Assembly: GCF_016756615.1 (NCBI RefSeq)
Contig: NZ_AP023262.1
Location: forward strand, 3,287,501 to 3,351,500
Length of the DNA stretch: 64,000 bases
Source of the DNA: Mesorhizobium sp. L-8-3
GTDB taxonomy: Bacteria > Pseudomonadota > Alphaproteobacteria > Rhizobiales > Rhizobiaceae
Direction: 5' to 3'
The position numbers were made by a program, and so were the translations under genes. The notes beneath the pieces were generated by a model that saw nothing but the letters and a program-made list of their open reading frames with translations, was not told the origin of the DNA and ran no database searches. Of this stretch, positions 18,887 to 27,978 are shown piece by piece. Numbering within the stretch: the first letter of the stretch is position 1; every line of letters begins with the position of its first letter.

Positions 18887-18895
18887 TGCACTGCA
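18887..18895. promoter_or_regulatory. TGCACTGCA box upstream of phasin
   Basis: TGCACTGCA fits the TGC-rich targets reported for the PHA-responsive repressor PhaR upstream of phasin genes. It lies 83 bp before the phasin start codon. A single short match; assignment is inference. Confidence 0.3.
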
Positions 18896-18919
18896 CCCTT
18901 TTTGATTTTTTGACCTGCC

Positions 18920-19105
18920 ACTCCAGTGCAGCCGTGGCCTGCACGCTGGCGTCCGGCTGGGAGAAGGGCCAGGTCGAGAACCAGGTTGGGTTGGTGCGCG
19001 AGCGCTTCTTCACGCCGCAGCTGCGCTGTATGAACAGCTGAACGCTTGGCTCCTCGACAAATGCGTCGCCTACGCCAGGGCGCATCGCCATTTTGATTGT
19101 CGCGC
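18920..19105 (+). mobile_element. IS21-family IstA transposase remnant
   Basis: The plus strand reads 'ASGWEKGQVENQVGLVRERF' with 'FTPQLR', a hallmark of the IstA catalytic core, then after a frameshift 'EQLNAWLLDKCVAYARAHRH'. Together they cover about 60 residues of a 400-500 residue transposase. No IstB gene or terminal repeats are present. It sits just upstream of the ABC/AttH operon. Confidence 0.75.
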
Positions 19106-19235
19106 TATAGCGAACCCCTTACTCACATAGAAGCGACCGCGGAGAGAAGTAAGGAGACTTTATCAGCGGGGTCGTTGTTCGGCACGATTTCACCGGCATG
19201 CCGTGCTAGATGCACGCGGACCTTCGGGAGTTAAC

Positions 19236-19892
19236 ATGCTGCTGAGGCTGCACCAGGTCGACAAGTCCTACCCCACGGTCGAGGGGCCGTTGCAGGTGCT
19301 GCACGGGATCGATCTTTCGCTGGAAGCGGGCAAGAGCCTTGCGCTTACCGGCGAGTCTGGCAGTGGCAAGAGCACGCTCCTGCATCTCGTTGCAGGGCTC
19401 GACAGCCCTGATGCGGGAGAAATCCACCTTGGCGGTAAGAATATCGTGGGGCTGAGCGATACGGCCCTTGCCGCATTGCGGCGGAGGACAGTCGGACTTG
19501 TGTTCCAGCAGTTCAACCTGATCCCCTCGCTTGATGTGGCGGCCAACCTTGCCTTTCAGGCTCGACTTGCCGGCCAATTTGATCCGGCGTGGCTGAAGGT
19601 CCTTGCTGAACGGCTGGGCCTGGCCGAGGTCCTGACGCGCTACCCTGAACAACTGTCGGCCGGGCAACAACAGCGGGTGGCGATCGGGCGGACCTTGGCC
19701 GCCCGGCCGCGGCTGGTTCTGGCCGATGAGCCCACGGGCAATCTCGACGAGGCAACAGGGGACTCCGTGCTCGACCTGATGCTGTCGCTGGTGGCTGAAA
19801 CGGGTGCCGCGCTGTTGATGGTTACCCATTCCAACCGTCTGGCAACGCGGCTGGACGCCTGCGCTCACCTGCACGCGGGACGGCTGGCGTGA
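19236..19892 (+). CDS. ABC transporter ATP-binding protein (LolD/MacB class)
   Basis: The start at 19236 has CGGGAG upstream; the frame also extends to 19203 without such a site. The 218-residue product shows Walker A 'GESGSGKST' (about 37-45), Q-loop 'VFQQFNLIPS', signature 'LSAGQQQR' and Walker B 'LVLADEPTGNLDEA'. The signature has Ala for the usual Gly. It belongs to the type VII (MacB/LolCDE/FtsE) group that powers FtsX-like permeases. Its stop overlaps the start of the permease gene, so translation is coupled. Confidence 0.92.
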   Translation: MLLRLHQVDKSYPTVEGPLQVLHGIDLSLEAGKSLALTGESGSGKSTLLHLVAGLDSPDAGEIHLGGKNIVGLSDTALAALRRRTVGLVFQQFNLIPSLDVAANLAFQARLAGQFDPAWLKVLAERLGLAEVLTRYPEQLSAGQQQRVAIGRTLAARPRLVLADEPTGNLDEATGDSVLDLMLSLVAETGAALLMVTHSNRLATRLDACAHLHAGRLA

Positions 19893-22300
19893 TGGTGGGG
19901 ACCGGGATGTCAGCGCTCTTGTCGCATTGGCGCAGGCGGCCTGTGCAACTGGCGATGCTGCTCTTGGGCCTGTCGCTGGCAACGGCGCTGTGGTCGGCGG
20001 TTCAGGCGATCAATGGTGAGGCGAGGGCGAGTTATGACCGCGCGGCGGCGATCCTCGGGCAGGACCGGCTCGCGCAACTGATGCGTGAGGATGGTGCCCG
20101 CATGGATCAGCAGGTGTTTGTCACACTGCGGCGCGCAGGCTGGCTGGTTTCGCCGGTGATCGATGGGGACATGCGGTTTGGCGGCGTGCGGTTGCGTATC
20201 TTTGGAATCGACCCGCTGACTTTGCCACCGCAGGCGCAGCAGGTGGATATGGCGGCGGGCGGCGGGCTGTTGCCGTTCATCACGGCGCCCGGTGCGCTCT
20301 ATGCAGCTCCGGAAACCGCGGCCCAACTGGCTGGGCAAGCGACGCCGCCTGTGCGCGTCGCCGAGGAGTTGCCTCCCGGTACAGTCATCACCGATATCGG
20401 GCAGGCGCAAGCCCTGCTTGGGGCAAAGGACGAGATCTCTCGTCTTCTGCTCTGGCCGGACCAGCCGATGGGTCGTGCCCCTCTCAAGTTGGTAGCCCCT
20501 GGCCTGACCCTGCGCGAGCCGAGTGAGACCGGGGATCTTGCCCGGCTGACCGACAGTTTTCATCTGAACCTGACGGCTTTCGGTTTTCTTGCCTTTGCCG
20601 TGGGGCTCTTCATCGTGCATTCCGCCATCGGTCTGGCTTTTGAACAGCGCCGCTCGGTTTTTCGCACGTTGCGCGCGCTGGGCTTGCCAGTCCGCGTACT
20701 GACCCTTTTGCTGATCACCGAGTTGCTGATCTTCGCCCTCGTCGCTGGGCTGATGGGGGTGGCGCTTGGCTATCTGGTCGCCTCGGCCCTTTTGCCCGAT
20801 GTAGCCGCCACCCTGCGCGGACTTTACGGGGCCGACGTGCCGGGAACGCTGGCGATCCGGCCCGCAGTGTGGGCGGCGGGGCTGGCCATCGCCGTGATCG
20901 GCACGCTGGCGGCGGCCGCACAAGGCCTCTGGCGGGTATGGCACTTGCCGCTGCTTGCGCCCGCCCAGCCCCGTGCCTGGGCCCGCGCCTCGGAGCGGGC
21001 GCTGCTCTGGCAGGGTGTGGCGGCGATGGTACTTCTGTTGACGGCGGGCGGGATCGCGCTTTTTTGTTCCGGCCTCGTGGCGGGTTTTGCGCTTCTGGGG
21101 GCGATGCTATTGGGGGCTGCGCTGGCGCTGCCGCTCGTGCTCACGGGACTTCTTCACCTTGGCGGCCGTCTTGCGCGCGGACCGCTGGCCGAATGGTTTT
21201 GGGCCGATATCCGCCAGCAGCTTCCCGGCCTGTCATTGGCGCTAATGGCGCTGCTGCTTGCGCTGGCGGCCAATGTGGGCGTGGGCACCATGGTGTCGAG
21301 TTTCCGGCTGACCTTCATGGGCTGGCTCGATCAGCGTCTCGCCTCTGAGCTTTACGTGGCTGCCCGCACCGAAGCAGAGGCCACGGCGATACACGATTGG
21401 CTGGCCCCGCGGAGTGACGCGGTCCTGCCGATCTCGAGCATTGAGGGCCGCGTCGCAGGCCAGCCCGCGGAAATATACGGCGTGGCCGATCATGCCACCT
21501 ATCGCGACAACTGGCCGCTGCTGTCTGCCGTTCCACAGGTCTGGGACCGGATCGCCACAGGCGAGGGCGCACTGATCAACGAACAACTGTCGCGGCGCAA
21601 AGGGTTGGGTCTGAGGGACCAGATCACGCTGCCCGGTGGCTGGCGGGCCAGCATTGTTGGCGTCTATTCCGACTATGGCAACCCGATGGGCCAGGTGATC
21701 ATCGGGATCGACACACTGGCCCAGCACTACCCTGATGTTTCCCGCCTGCGCTATGCCATTCGGGTTGCCCCCGGCAAGGCCGAAGCACTGGCCGCGGCTT
21801 TGCGGATTGAGTTCGGACTGCCTAGGCAGAACGTGATTGATCAGGCCGGGATCAAGGCCTTTTCGCTCAAGGTGTTCGAACGCACATTCAACGTGACAGC
21901 CGCGCTGAGCGTGCTGACGCTGGGAGTCGCGGGGCTGGCGATGTTTGCGGGCCTCATGACCCTGTCGGGGATGCGCCGTCCGCAACTGGCACCGGTCTGG
22001 GCGATGGGTCTGACCCACCGCCAGCTCGCATGGCTGGAGCTTTGGCGCGGCTTGCTGTTGGCAGCCTTGACCATGCTGGCCGCTCTGCCTGTAGGTATCG
22101 GGCTGGCCTTTGTTCTGCTGGCTGAGGTGAATGTCGAGGCTTTTGGCTGGCGTCTGCCGATGCACCTTTTTCCTGGTGACTGGGTGAGGCTGGGGGCGCT
22201 CGCGCTGCTGGCGGCCGGACTCGCGGCGGCCGTGCCTGCATGGCGACTGGCGCGTATATCCCCAGCGGATTTGCTGAAGGTGTTTGCAAATGAGCGTTAG
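19892..22300 (+). CDS. FtsX-like ABC transporter permease
   Basis: The 802-residue protein has an N-terminal membrane helix, a long extracytoplasmic region (about 30-210), three to four helices (about 215-330), a second helix group around 360-430, another extracytoplasmic domain, and a final three-helix FtsX block ('ALSVLTLGVAGLAMFAGLM' to the C-terminus). This doubled FtsX layout is typical of the AttFG/YbbP type of permease. An adjacent GTG at 19889 is an alternative start. The downstream lipocalin-type gene starts inside its last codons. With the ATPase it probably forms a mechanotransmission-type ABC complex rather than a classical importer. Confidence 0.9.
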   Translation: MVGTGMSALLSHWRRRPVQLAMLLLGLSLATALWSAVQAINGEARASYDRAAAILGQDRLAQLMREDGARMDQQVFVTLRRAGWLVSPVIDGDMRFGGVRLRIFGIDPLTLPPQAQQVDMAAGGGLLPFITAPGALYAAPETAAQLAGQATPPVRVAEELPPGTVITDIGQAQALLGAKDEISRLLLWPDQPMGRAPLKLVAPGLTLREPSETGDLARLTDSFHLNLTAFGFLAFAVGLFIVHSAIGLAFEQRRSVFRTLRALGLPVRVLTLLLITELLIFALVAGLMGVALGYLVASALLPDVAATLRGLYGADVPGTLAIRPAVWAAGLAIAVIGTLAAAAQGLWRVWHLPLLAPAQPRAWARASERALLWQGVAAMVLLLTAGGIALFCSGLVAGFALLGAMLLGAALALPLVLTGLLHLGGRLARGPLAEWFWADIRQQLPGLSLALMALLLALAANVGVGTMVSSFRLTFMGWLDQRLASELYVAARTEAEATAIHDWLAPRSDAVLPISSIEGRVAGQPAEIYGVADHATYRDNWPLLSAVPQVWDRIATGEGALINEQLSRRKGLGLRDQITLPGGWRASIVGVYSDYGNPMGQVIIGIDTLAQHYPDVSRLRYAIRVAPGKAEALAAALRIEFGLPRQNVIDQAGIKAFSLKVFERTFNVTAALSVLTLGVAGLAMFAGLMTLSGMRRPQLAPVWAMGLTHRQLAWLELWRGLLLAALTMLAALPVGIGLAFVLLAEVNVEAFGWRLPMHLFPGDWVRLGALALLAAGLAAAVPAWRLARISPADLLKVFANER

Positions 22301-23345
22301 GGCATTGCTGATCTGCCTGTGCTTGGCCGCACCTGCTTCCGGACAGGGGTTTGCCGGGCTTGGCACAGAGGCTGAAGGGTTTTCAGTGCCCCAGCCGGGG
22401 ACAGCATTGAACTTCCCTGCGGACCACGGCGCGCACCCCGGTTATCGGATCGAGTGGTGGTATCTGACTGCAAACCTGCAAGCCGCGGATGGAACGGACT
22501 ATGGCCTGCAATGGACCCTGTTCCGATCCGCCTTGGCTCCGGAGGAAAGGGCCGGCTGGTCCAGTCCGCAGCTTTGGATGGGCCATGCCGGGGTGACGAC
22601 GCGAACGCAGCAATTCGCGGCCGAACGGCTGGCCCGGGGCGGCATCGGCCAGGCGGGGGTTACGGCTGCACCTTTTGCGGCCTGGATCGACAACTGGCAG
22701 ATGGCAGGTCGGGCCGCGCCAGAAGCCGATGCGCTGTCGGCGCTCGATCTGCGCGCGGCGGGGCAGGCGTTCTCCTACGAACTGGCGCTGGACGCCAAAG
22801 GCCAGCTGGTGCCGCACGGGGTGCAGGGCTATTCGGTGAAATCCGGCAAGGGGCAGGCGAGCTTTTACTACTCGCAACCGTTCTACCACGTGACCGGCAC
22901 GCTAACGCTTCCAGAGGGCGCGATTGCCGTGACCGGGAAGGCGTGGCTGGATCACGAATGGTCCTCGCAACCGCTGGCCGAGGAGCAGACCGGGTGGGAC
23001 TGGTTCTCGCTCCATTTCGACAGCGGCGAAAAGATGATGGGCTTTCGGCTGCGCGATGAAGGCGCGGGATTTACGTCGGCCACATGGATCAGCGCCGACG
23101 GCACGCCGGAGCCGCAGGCCCCCGGCGCACTCAAGGTGACGCCGCTCGAAACGGCGGCAGTCGCGGGCCGGAGCGTGCCGATTCGCTGGCGGGTGGAATT
23201 GTCGGAAAAAGGGGTGGCTGTGACCACGCGGGCGTTAAACCCGCAAGCCTGGATGAACACACGCTTTCCCTATTGGGAAGGCCCGATCCGATTTGAGGGC
23301 AGCCATGCCGGGCGCGGCTATCTCGAGATGACTGGCTATGAGTGA
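22290..23345 (+). CDS. Lipocalin-like secreted protein (AttH/CrtC type)
   Basis: The start at 22290 overlaps the permease stop. The 351-residue product has a signal peptide ('ALLICLCLAAPASGQ') and the family marks 'YRIEWWYLTANLQA', 'YGLQWTLFRS', 'GHAGVTT' and 'GKAWLDHEWSSQPL', 'GWDWFSLHFD'. These belong to the AttH/carotenoid-hydratase-like two-lipocalin fold. In other genomes such a protein is co-encoded with an ABC ATPase and FtsX permease, exactly as here, so it probably handles a hydrophobic ligand in the periplasm together with that transporter. The ligand is unknown; carotenoid hydration is unlikely in this context. Confidence 0.85.
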   Translation: MSVRALLICLCLAAPASGQGFAGLGTEAEGFSVPQPGTALNFPADHGAHPGYRIEWWYLTANLQAADGTDYGLQWTLFRSALAPEERAGWSSPQLWMGHAGVTTRTQQFAAERLARGGIGQAGVTAAPFAAWIDNWQMAGRAAPEADALSALDLRAAGQAFSYELALDAKGQLVPHGVQGYSVKSGKGQASFYYSQPFYHVTGTLTLPEGAIAVTGKAWLDHEWSSQPLAEEQTGWDWFSLHFDSGEKMMGFRLRDEGAGFTSATWISADGTPEPQAPGALKVTPLETAAVAGRSVPIRWRVELSEKGVAVTTRALNPQAWMNTRFPYWEGPIRFEGSHAGRGYLEMTGYE

Positions 23346-23411
23346 CTGGTGGAGCACGCCGCTCGATCGCGAGACTGCGACGGTTGAGATATTGGTTGTG
23401 CTCGGAAATCA

Positions 23412-23419
23412 GTCGCCGC
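23412..23419. repeat. Left 8-bp target duplication of IS256-family element
   Basis: GTCGCCGC occurs directly left of the element and again directly right of it (24719-24726). Eight bases is the usual duplication length for IS256-family insertion. Confidence 0.85.
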
Positions 23420-24718
23420 GGGACTGTCAGGAATTCTGTGCGCGAGGCCCGTTTTCGTCACCGACCGACGAACCGTTCGCCGAAGACAATGGCGAATTGG
23501 GTCTTGGCCTCGAACCACTCGCGCGGCGGTCGTTTCCATTCCTCGGCCGCGTGGTTCAGAACCAGATATAGCAGCTTCATGGCGGCGTCGTCATTGGGGA
23601 AATGGCCCCGGGTTCGGACGGCGCGCCGCAGCTTGGAGTTGAGCGCCTCGATGGCGTTTGTGGTGTAGATGATGCGGCGCACGCCCTCAGGGAAAGCAAA
23701 GAACGGAATGACCTGTTGCCAATTGCGCCGCCAGCTCTGGGCGATCGCCGGGTAGCGCTGGCCCCAGTGACCGGCCTCGAACGCCTCCAGGGCCTGCAGG
23801 CCGGCCTCGGCGTCCATGGCCCGGTAGATCGCCCTGAGCGCCGGCACGACCGCCTTGCGGTCCTTCCACGACACGAACTCCAGGGAATGGCGGATCAGGT
23901 GCACAATGCAGGTCTGCACCACGGTCTGGGGAAAGACGGCGTTGATCGCCTCGGGAAAGCCCTTCAGCCCGTCGACGACGGCGATCAGGACGTCGCCGAC
24001 GCCGCGGTTCTTCAACTCGTTCATGACGCGCAGCCAGAACTTGGCGCCCTCGGTCTGTTCGATCCAGATGCCCATGACCTCCTTGGTGCCGTCGGGCAGG
24101 ATGCCGAGCGCGATGTAGACCGCCTTGTTGCGCACGAAGCCCTCGTCGCGGATCTTGACCCGAATGGCATCGAAGAAGACGACGGGATAGACCGCGTCCA
24201 GCGGCCGGTTCTGCCATTCGGCGACCTCCTCCAGCACCGCGTCGGTGACCGCCGAGATCAGGTCCGGCGAGACCTCGATGCCGTAGAGCTCCTCCAGATG
24301 GCCGCGGATCTCGCGCACCGTCATGCCGCGCGCATACATCGAGATGATCTTGTCGTCGAAGTCGGGAAACCGCCGCTGGTACTTGGCGACCAGCTTCGGA
24401 TCAAAGGTGCCGGCCCGGTCGCGCGGGATCGCCAGCGTCATCTGTGACGTCCCCGTCAGCACCGTCTTCTTCGAATGCCCGTTGCGGCGATTGGCGTTGC
24501 CGTCGGCACCTTCGTCCGCCAGGTGCTCGTCGAGCTCGGCGTTCAGAATGCGCTCCGAAAGCGCCTTCTTCAGGTCGTCGAGCAGACCGTCCTTGGCAAA
24601 CAAATCCCTCGGATCACGACCGGCAAGCAGCTGATCCAGCAGTTCTTTCTCGATAGCCATGTGATGATTCTCTCCTTTCCATCATCATGGCCTCACGCAC
24701 AAAATTTTCGACACTCCC
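23420..24718 (-). mobile_element. Complete IS256-family insertion sequence (1299 bp)
   Basis: Imperfect terminal inverted repeats of about 29 bp bound it: the left end starts GGGACTGTCAGGAATT and the right end, read inward, GGGAGTGTCGAAAATT, both running to TGTGCG-GAGGC. It encodes one full-length transposase and is flanked by the perfect 8-bp duplication GTCGCCGC. The intact frame and perfect duplication point to a recent insertion. It interrupts the remnant of a serine recombinase gene. Confidence 0.92.
23458..24660 (-). CDS. IS256-family transposase
   Basis: The 400-residue DDE transposase has the length of the family. Catalytic region: '[15 protein letters not shown]' (first Asp), '[16 protein letters not shown]' (second Asp), '[15 protein letters not shown]' and the late Glu in '[18 protein letters not shown]'. 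These C-x-VH-IRHS and TTNAIE runs are IS256 hallmarks. The frame has no stops or shifts, so it is probably active. A ribosome-binding GGAGAG lies ahead of the ATG. Confidence 0.96.
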   Translation of the reverse strand: MAIEKELLDQLLAGRDPRDLFAKDGLLDDLKKALSERILNAELDEHLADEGADGNANRRNGHSKKTVLTGTSQMTLAIPRDRAGTFDPKLVAKYQRRFPDFDDKIISMYARGMTVREIRGHLEELYGIEVSPDLISAVTDAVLEEVAEWQNRPLDAVYPVVFFDAIRVKIRDEGFVRNKAVYIALGILPDGTKEVMGIWIEQTEGAKFWLRVMNELKNRGVGDVLIAVVDGLKGFPEAINAVFPQTVVQTCIVHLIRHSLEFVSWKDRKAVVPALRAIYRAMDAEAGLQALEAFEAGHWGQRYPAIAQSWRRNWQQVIPFFAFPEGVRRIIYTTNAIEALNSKLRRAVRTRGHFPNDDAAMKLLYLVLNHAAEEWKRPPREWFEAKTQFAIVFGERFVGR

Positions 24719-24880
24719 GTCGCCGCTCCTTCTCGGCCAGCGCCGCGTACAAGTGAAGCATAACGGATCAGCATCTGCCCCGAGTTCGGCCACGATGAAG
24801 GGAACGCGCTGAACCATCAGCCCGGCAATGAAAGCTACGTCGCGTGAGAGCCGATCGAGCTTGGCCACAATGGACAGGAC
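24719..24880 (-). pseudogene. Serine recombinase (resolvase/invertase) remnant
   Basis: A minus-strand frame reads '[20 protein letters not shown]' and '[15 protein letters not shown]', the conserved helix region of small serine recombinases. One base shift later it continues as '[14 protein letters not shown]', where the IS256 element interrupts. On the far side of the element, with one target copy removed, the frame goes on as 'LISEHNQY' and then departs from the family. So this is an internal piece of a gene, already frameshifted. Its upstream part is replaced by the broken IS110 gene. Confidence 0.8.
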
Positions 24881-24889
24881 ATTTTCACA

Positions 24890-25642
24890 TCAGCGCAAAG
24901 ACTGTATGTCGCCGAGTTCCGCGATCACGGTCGCGGCCGTCACAAGGGCCATTCCGCGAAGCGCTTGCAGGGCGTGGACCACCGGCGCCAACACCCAGTC
25001 CACGAGCATGGTCTCGATCTGTGCCGTCAGCCGATCACGACGGGCCGTTGCGGCTTCGATCGTTGACATACAGTCTTCCAGGACGATGTGGTGGGCGGGC
25101 TACTCGAATCGCAGCCCAGCCACCCAGCGGCGGTGCATCTGCGTCCAGGCGGCACGATTGTAGTGGAATCCGTGACGCAACAGAAATCCGGAGAGCTGCT
25201 GGCGGGCCTGCCGCAAGCTACGAACCGCGGCCAGGCGTGCGCGAACCAGATCGCGCATTGCCTCATGGGTAAGGTCGGGAATCCATACGGGCGTCAGTTC
25301 GCCGGCCCGATGCAGCTTCGCCAGATTGATGGCGTCCCGACGGTCCGTCTTGATCCGATCTCCCGGCTTGCGAGGGATCAGCGACCGCGCGACCACCTCA
25401 CAATCGTGCCCCGCCGCGGTCAGTTGCCGCTGAATGCCGTAGCCGCACGGTCCGGCCTCGTAGCAGAACCGCAGCACCGCTCCCGGCTGGGAGAGCCTGC
25501 TCAAAAGGCGCGTCAATGCCGCAGGCGTATTCGATATCTGCCCGTGTTCGCGAACCTCTCCGCGCCTGCCTCCAACTGCCAGAGCGACCGAAATCGTCTC
25601 CTTGTGAACATCCAAACCGACGTAGGTGATATGCTCGTCCAT
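24890..25642 (-). pseudogene. IS110-family transposase with internal amber stop and lost C-terminus
   Basis: The start at 25642 has AGGAGACGGG upstream. The N-terminal DEDD domain is intact: 'YVGLDVHKETISVALA', 'RFCYEAGPCGYGIQRQL', 'KTDRRDAINLAKLHRAGEL'. After 'WVAGLRFE' a TAG stands where relatives have Gln. The frame continues with 'PAHHIVLEDCMSTIEAATAR' and the start of the transposase_20 domain 'LQALRGMALVTAATVIAELG', ending at 24890. The last third, with the catalytic Ser region, is missing. It is fused to the recombinase remnant. Not functional. Confidence 0.85.
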
Positions 25643-25752
25643 GGCCCGTCTCCTATGCATGAGGCTCGGCGCCGGGATATCCAGCGCAACCCTCGATAAC
25701 CTGCATACTGTGAGACGGGTCGCCCTACCTCAGGCGAACATGTGGTCTAGCT

Positions 25753-25959
25753 TCACGCCGATAGCCTCTGGAACGAGTCGGATGGTGTTCCAACTGCCCT
25801 GACGGCACGGCTGGCGTCGCGGCGGAGAAGCATTCGGAAATTAACCAGCCTTGTCAACTGCCGGATATCGTCGGCACGGACGCCGTCGCTCGCCATGACT
25901 TTCAAAATAACCGGGTCGATTAAGAGCTCTTCGAGCGTTGCTTCACGCGGATTAGCCAT
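25753..25959 (-). CDS. Small hypothetical protein
   Basis: A strong ribosome-binding site (GGAGGAG) precedes the ATG at 25959. The 68-residue product starts 'MANPREATLEELLIDPVILK' with 'VMASDGVRADDIRQL', an amphipathic layout seen in short rhizobial hypothetical proteins. The last third is Arg/Ser-rich. No signal peptide or membrane helix. It sits between a broken IS110 gene and another hypothetical gene of the same strand. Function unknown. Confidence 0.55.
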   Translation of the reverse strand: MANPREATLEELLIDPVILKVMASDGVRADDIRQLTRLVNFRMLLRRDASRAVRAVGTPSDSFQRLSA

Positions 25960-26072
25960 CTTCTCCTCCGAAAAACGCGAACTCAGGCAGCAGTAAGGGA
26001 CGCGAGACCGAGACCGTGCTTAATGCTGCGGCGACAGTGCGATGCCTAGAACCTCCTCCGATTTCACCTTTA

Positions 26073-26810
26073 TCAAAGCGCCGCTGTGGGCCGCCGTTTC
26101 ACTTGCTCGACCCACAGTGCCCAATCTTTAAAGACGCGCCAGATACGCCCGAGCGTCAGCCTAGCGGCCACCCTAACCTCTCCCTGCTCTGGGTGCGTTT
26201 GATCTCGCCGCTCCTGTAGCATGCCGATGGTCGCTGCTGCTTGGCGCATCCTCTTGGATATCTCTTTGGCATCAAACAAATCGATTGCGCTGGCCATAGC
26301 CGCAAGGTCGAAAGCAATGTCGCATCCATCCAGATCAATGGTTCGGACATCGGGAGAACTGAACTGCTTGCGGCAGTCGTCGATGCAAGCGGCCGCACGT
26401 TGCAACAGCTTTGCCCGCTGAAAATCGGTCAGCCTCCCGAGCTCATTCGCAGCGCCGAGCAGATCGGAGACAACCATGTCAGAGGCACTCTTTTGTCGGT
26501 CCCCTGCCGGCCTTGTAACCATGGAGGCGTAACGCCGGCCACGGTGCCAGTCCTGCGCATGTGAGGAGCCGTCAATCCGATACGGTCTTGACCGCCAAGC
26601 CCGCAATATCCGCAGATACCGATCAAGCGCCACGGTCAGAGCACCTTCCTCGGTCATCCCCTCCTGAAACTTGCCGATCAGGAACTTGGCTGCACCGCAC
26701 CTAAGCGCGATGTTGTCTGATGATTGTCGGAGGTCGGGATGAGCGAGAACACGTTCGATCATCGCCATGTCGCTGGGCACAAGATAATGCCGGTGACTAT
26801 CGCAAGACAT
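26073..26810 (-). CDS. Hypothetical protein, possibly a fusion of remnants
   Basis: The start at 26810 is chosen for the upstream GGGGAGG; the frame itself opens at 26852. The 245-residue product begins 'MSCDSHRHYLVPSDMAMIER' with 'AAKFLIGKFQEGMTEEGALT', a layout I associate with short rhizobial hypothetical proteins of about 70-80 residues. After about residue 75 the sequence turns Arg/His-rich without clear structure, then gains helices ('FDLAAMASAIDLFDAKEISK'). So the C-terminal part may be a different gene piece read in the same frame. No known domain. Function unknown. Confidence 0.5.
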   Translation of the reverse strand: MSCDSHRHYLVPSDMAMIERVLAHPDLRQSSDNIALRCGAAKFLIGKFQEGMTEEGALTVALDRYLRILRAWRSRPYRIDGSSHAQDWHRGRRYASMVTRPAGDRQKSASDMVVSDLLGAANELGRLTDFQRAKLLQRAAACIDDCRKQFSSPDVRTIDLDGCDIAFDLAAMASAIDLFDAKEISKRMRQAAATIGMLQERRDQTHPEQGEVRVAARLTLGRIWRVFKDWALWVEQVKRRPTAAL

Positions 26811-27540
26811 GCGACAACCTCCCCAATTTGTGGGCTGAACTCCCCCCAGCATCGGCAGTGCGTCACTTCGACCGCCGAGAACTTAAACATGCGTGATTGA
26901 GCGCACCGAGTCCATACTAAAGTATGATTTCGTGCCGAATTAGCGCGGACAGCCTCTGCGTTTGACGGGGCCGAGCTCTTGGCGTCACCAGCGGCGACCG
27001 GATGCGCAAACCAATTGGGAAGGCGTGGGGAGACAGGCTGTTAACGTCGCCGCTGACGTCGTTGAAATTTGCGATGGGGTTCTCGCGAACTGGGAGGATG
27101 CCCGACGAACCGCGTGGACAGCGCAGAGAAGAGGCCGAAGCCGCAGCCTCGTCTGCGTTACGACAAGCCGGACCGATGGCGCAGAAGCTCAACAATCTCG
27201 GAATAGGCGAGCAGGAGACGGTGACGCAACTGGGCGGGCTGCGTCGATACCACCGCTCTGCCGCCCGGGAGGCAGCCTTGACGTCGGCGCCGTTGGCGCG
27301 GGATTGATGATGTGATCTCCTGATAGGGAGCGGAGCGACCGAAGGCGAATGCCGCTCACGGTCTCAACAGATGTGGGCCGCTATGCGCATGGCCGCTTCG
27401 GGTCCGGTAACTTTCGCGATCCTGACCGCAGCGGAAACTCACAAGAGCGTGAACGCAAACGGCGGGAATTTCTACTCCAATGCCGCCGTTAGCGTCCTGG
27501 ACCCCATCTTTCCTTAGACTCATCAACCTGGAGGAACTTC
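26811..27540. other. Gene-free stretch
   Basis: About 730 bp with short overlapping frames on both strands but none with a ribosome-binding site or recognisable motif. The promoter of the cytochrome c' gene should lie near the right end. Nothing else could be supported. Confidence 0.4.
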
Positions 27541-27978
27541 ATGAGAAAGCTCGTACTCGCCATCTCAGCCCTCGCGCTCGCCGGAACAGCTGCATTGGCC
27601 GACCCGATCGCGGATCGCCGGGCGGTCATGAAAGAGAATGGAAAGCACGTCGGCGTACTTGTGAAGATGGTCGAAGGCGAGGCGCCATTCGACGCCGCGG
27701 CAGTCTTGGCTGCTTTGACAGCGCTCAACGACAATGTCCAGAAGATCGACGTCGCCGCGTCGTTCCCCGCCGGCAGCGACAAGGGCGATACATTTGCCTC
27801 CCCGAAAATCTGGGAAGACATGGCCGGGTTCCAGGCGATGGTGGACAAGTTCAAGGTCGTTACCGCTGCGGCAGTCGCGGCCCCGGCCCCGGATCTCGAG
27901 GCGCTGAAGCAGCAGCTTGGCACGATCGGGCATACTTGCGCCGAATGCCACGAGACCTTCCGCCTTAAGAAAGAGTAG
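27541..27978 (+). CDS. Cytochrome c' (class II c-type cytochrome)
   Basis: The 145-residue precursor has a 20-residue signal peptide (cleavage 'AALA-DP') and a C-terminal heme-binding 'CAECHETFR' (Cys133 to His137), as in class II cytochromes, which are four-helix bundles. 'RRAVMKENGKHVGVL' matches the first helix. It acts in the periplasm; members bind NO or CO and are linked to protection from nitric oxide. GGAGGAACTTC precedes the ATG. No denitrification genes are near, so its role is inferred from the family only. Confidence 0.92.
   Translation: MRKLVLAISALALAGTAALADPIADRRAVMKENGKHVGVLVKMVEGEAPFDAAAVLAALTALNDNVQKIDVAASFPAGSDKGDTFASPKIWEDMAGFQAMVDKFKVVTAAAVAAPAPDLEALKQQLGTIGHTCAECHETFRLKKE

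Noticed and set aside
22290..23345. Carotenoid 1,2-hydratase (crtC)
   Set aside because: Shares the fold, but no carotenoid genes are near and the ABC/FtsX context fits the AttH group.
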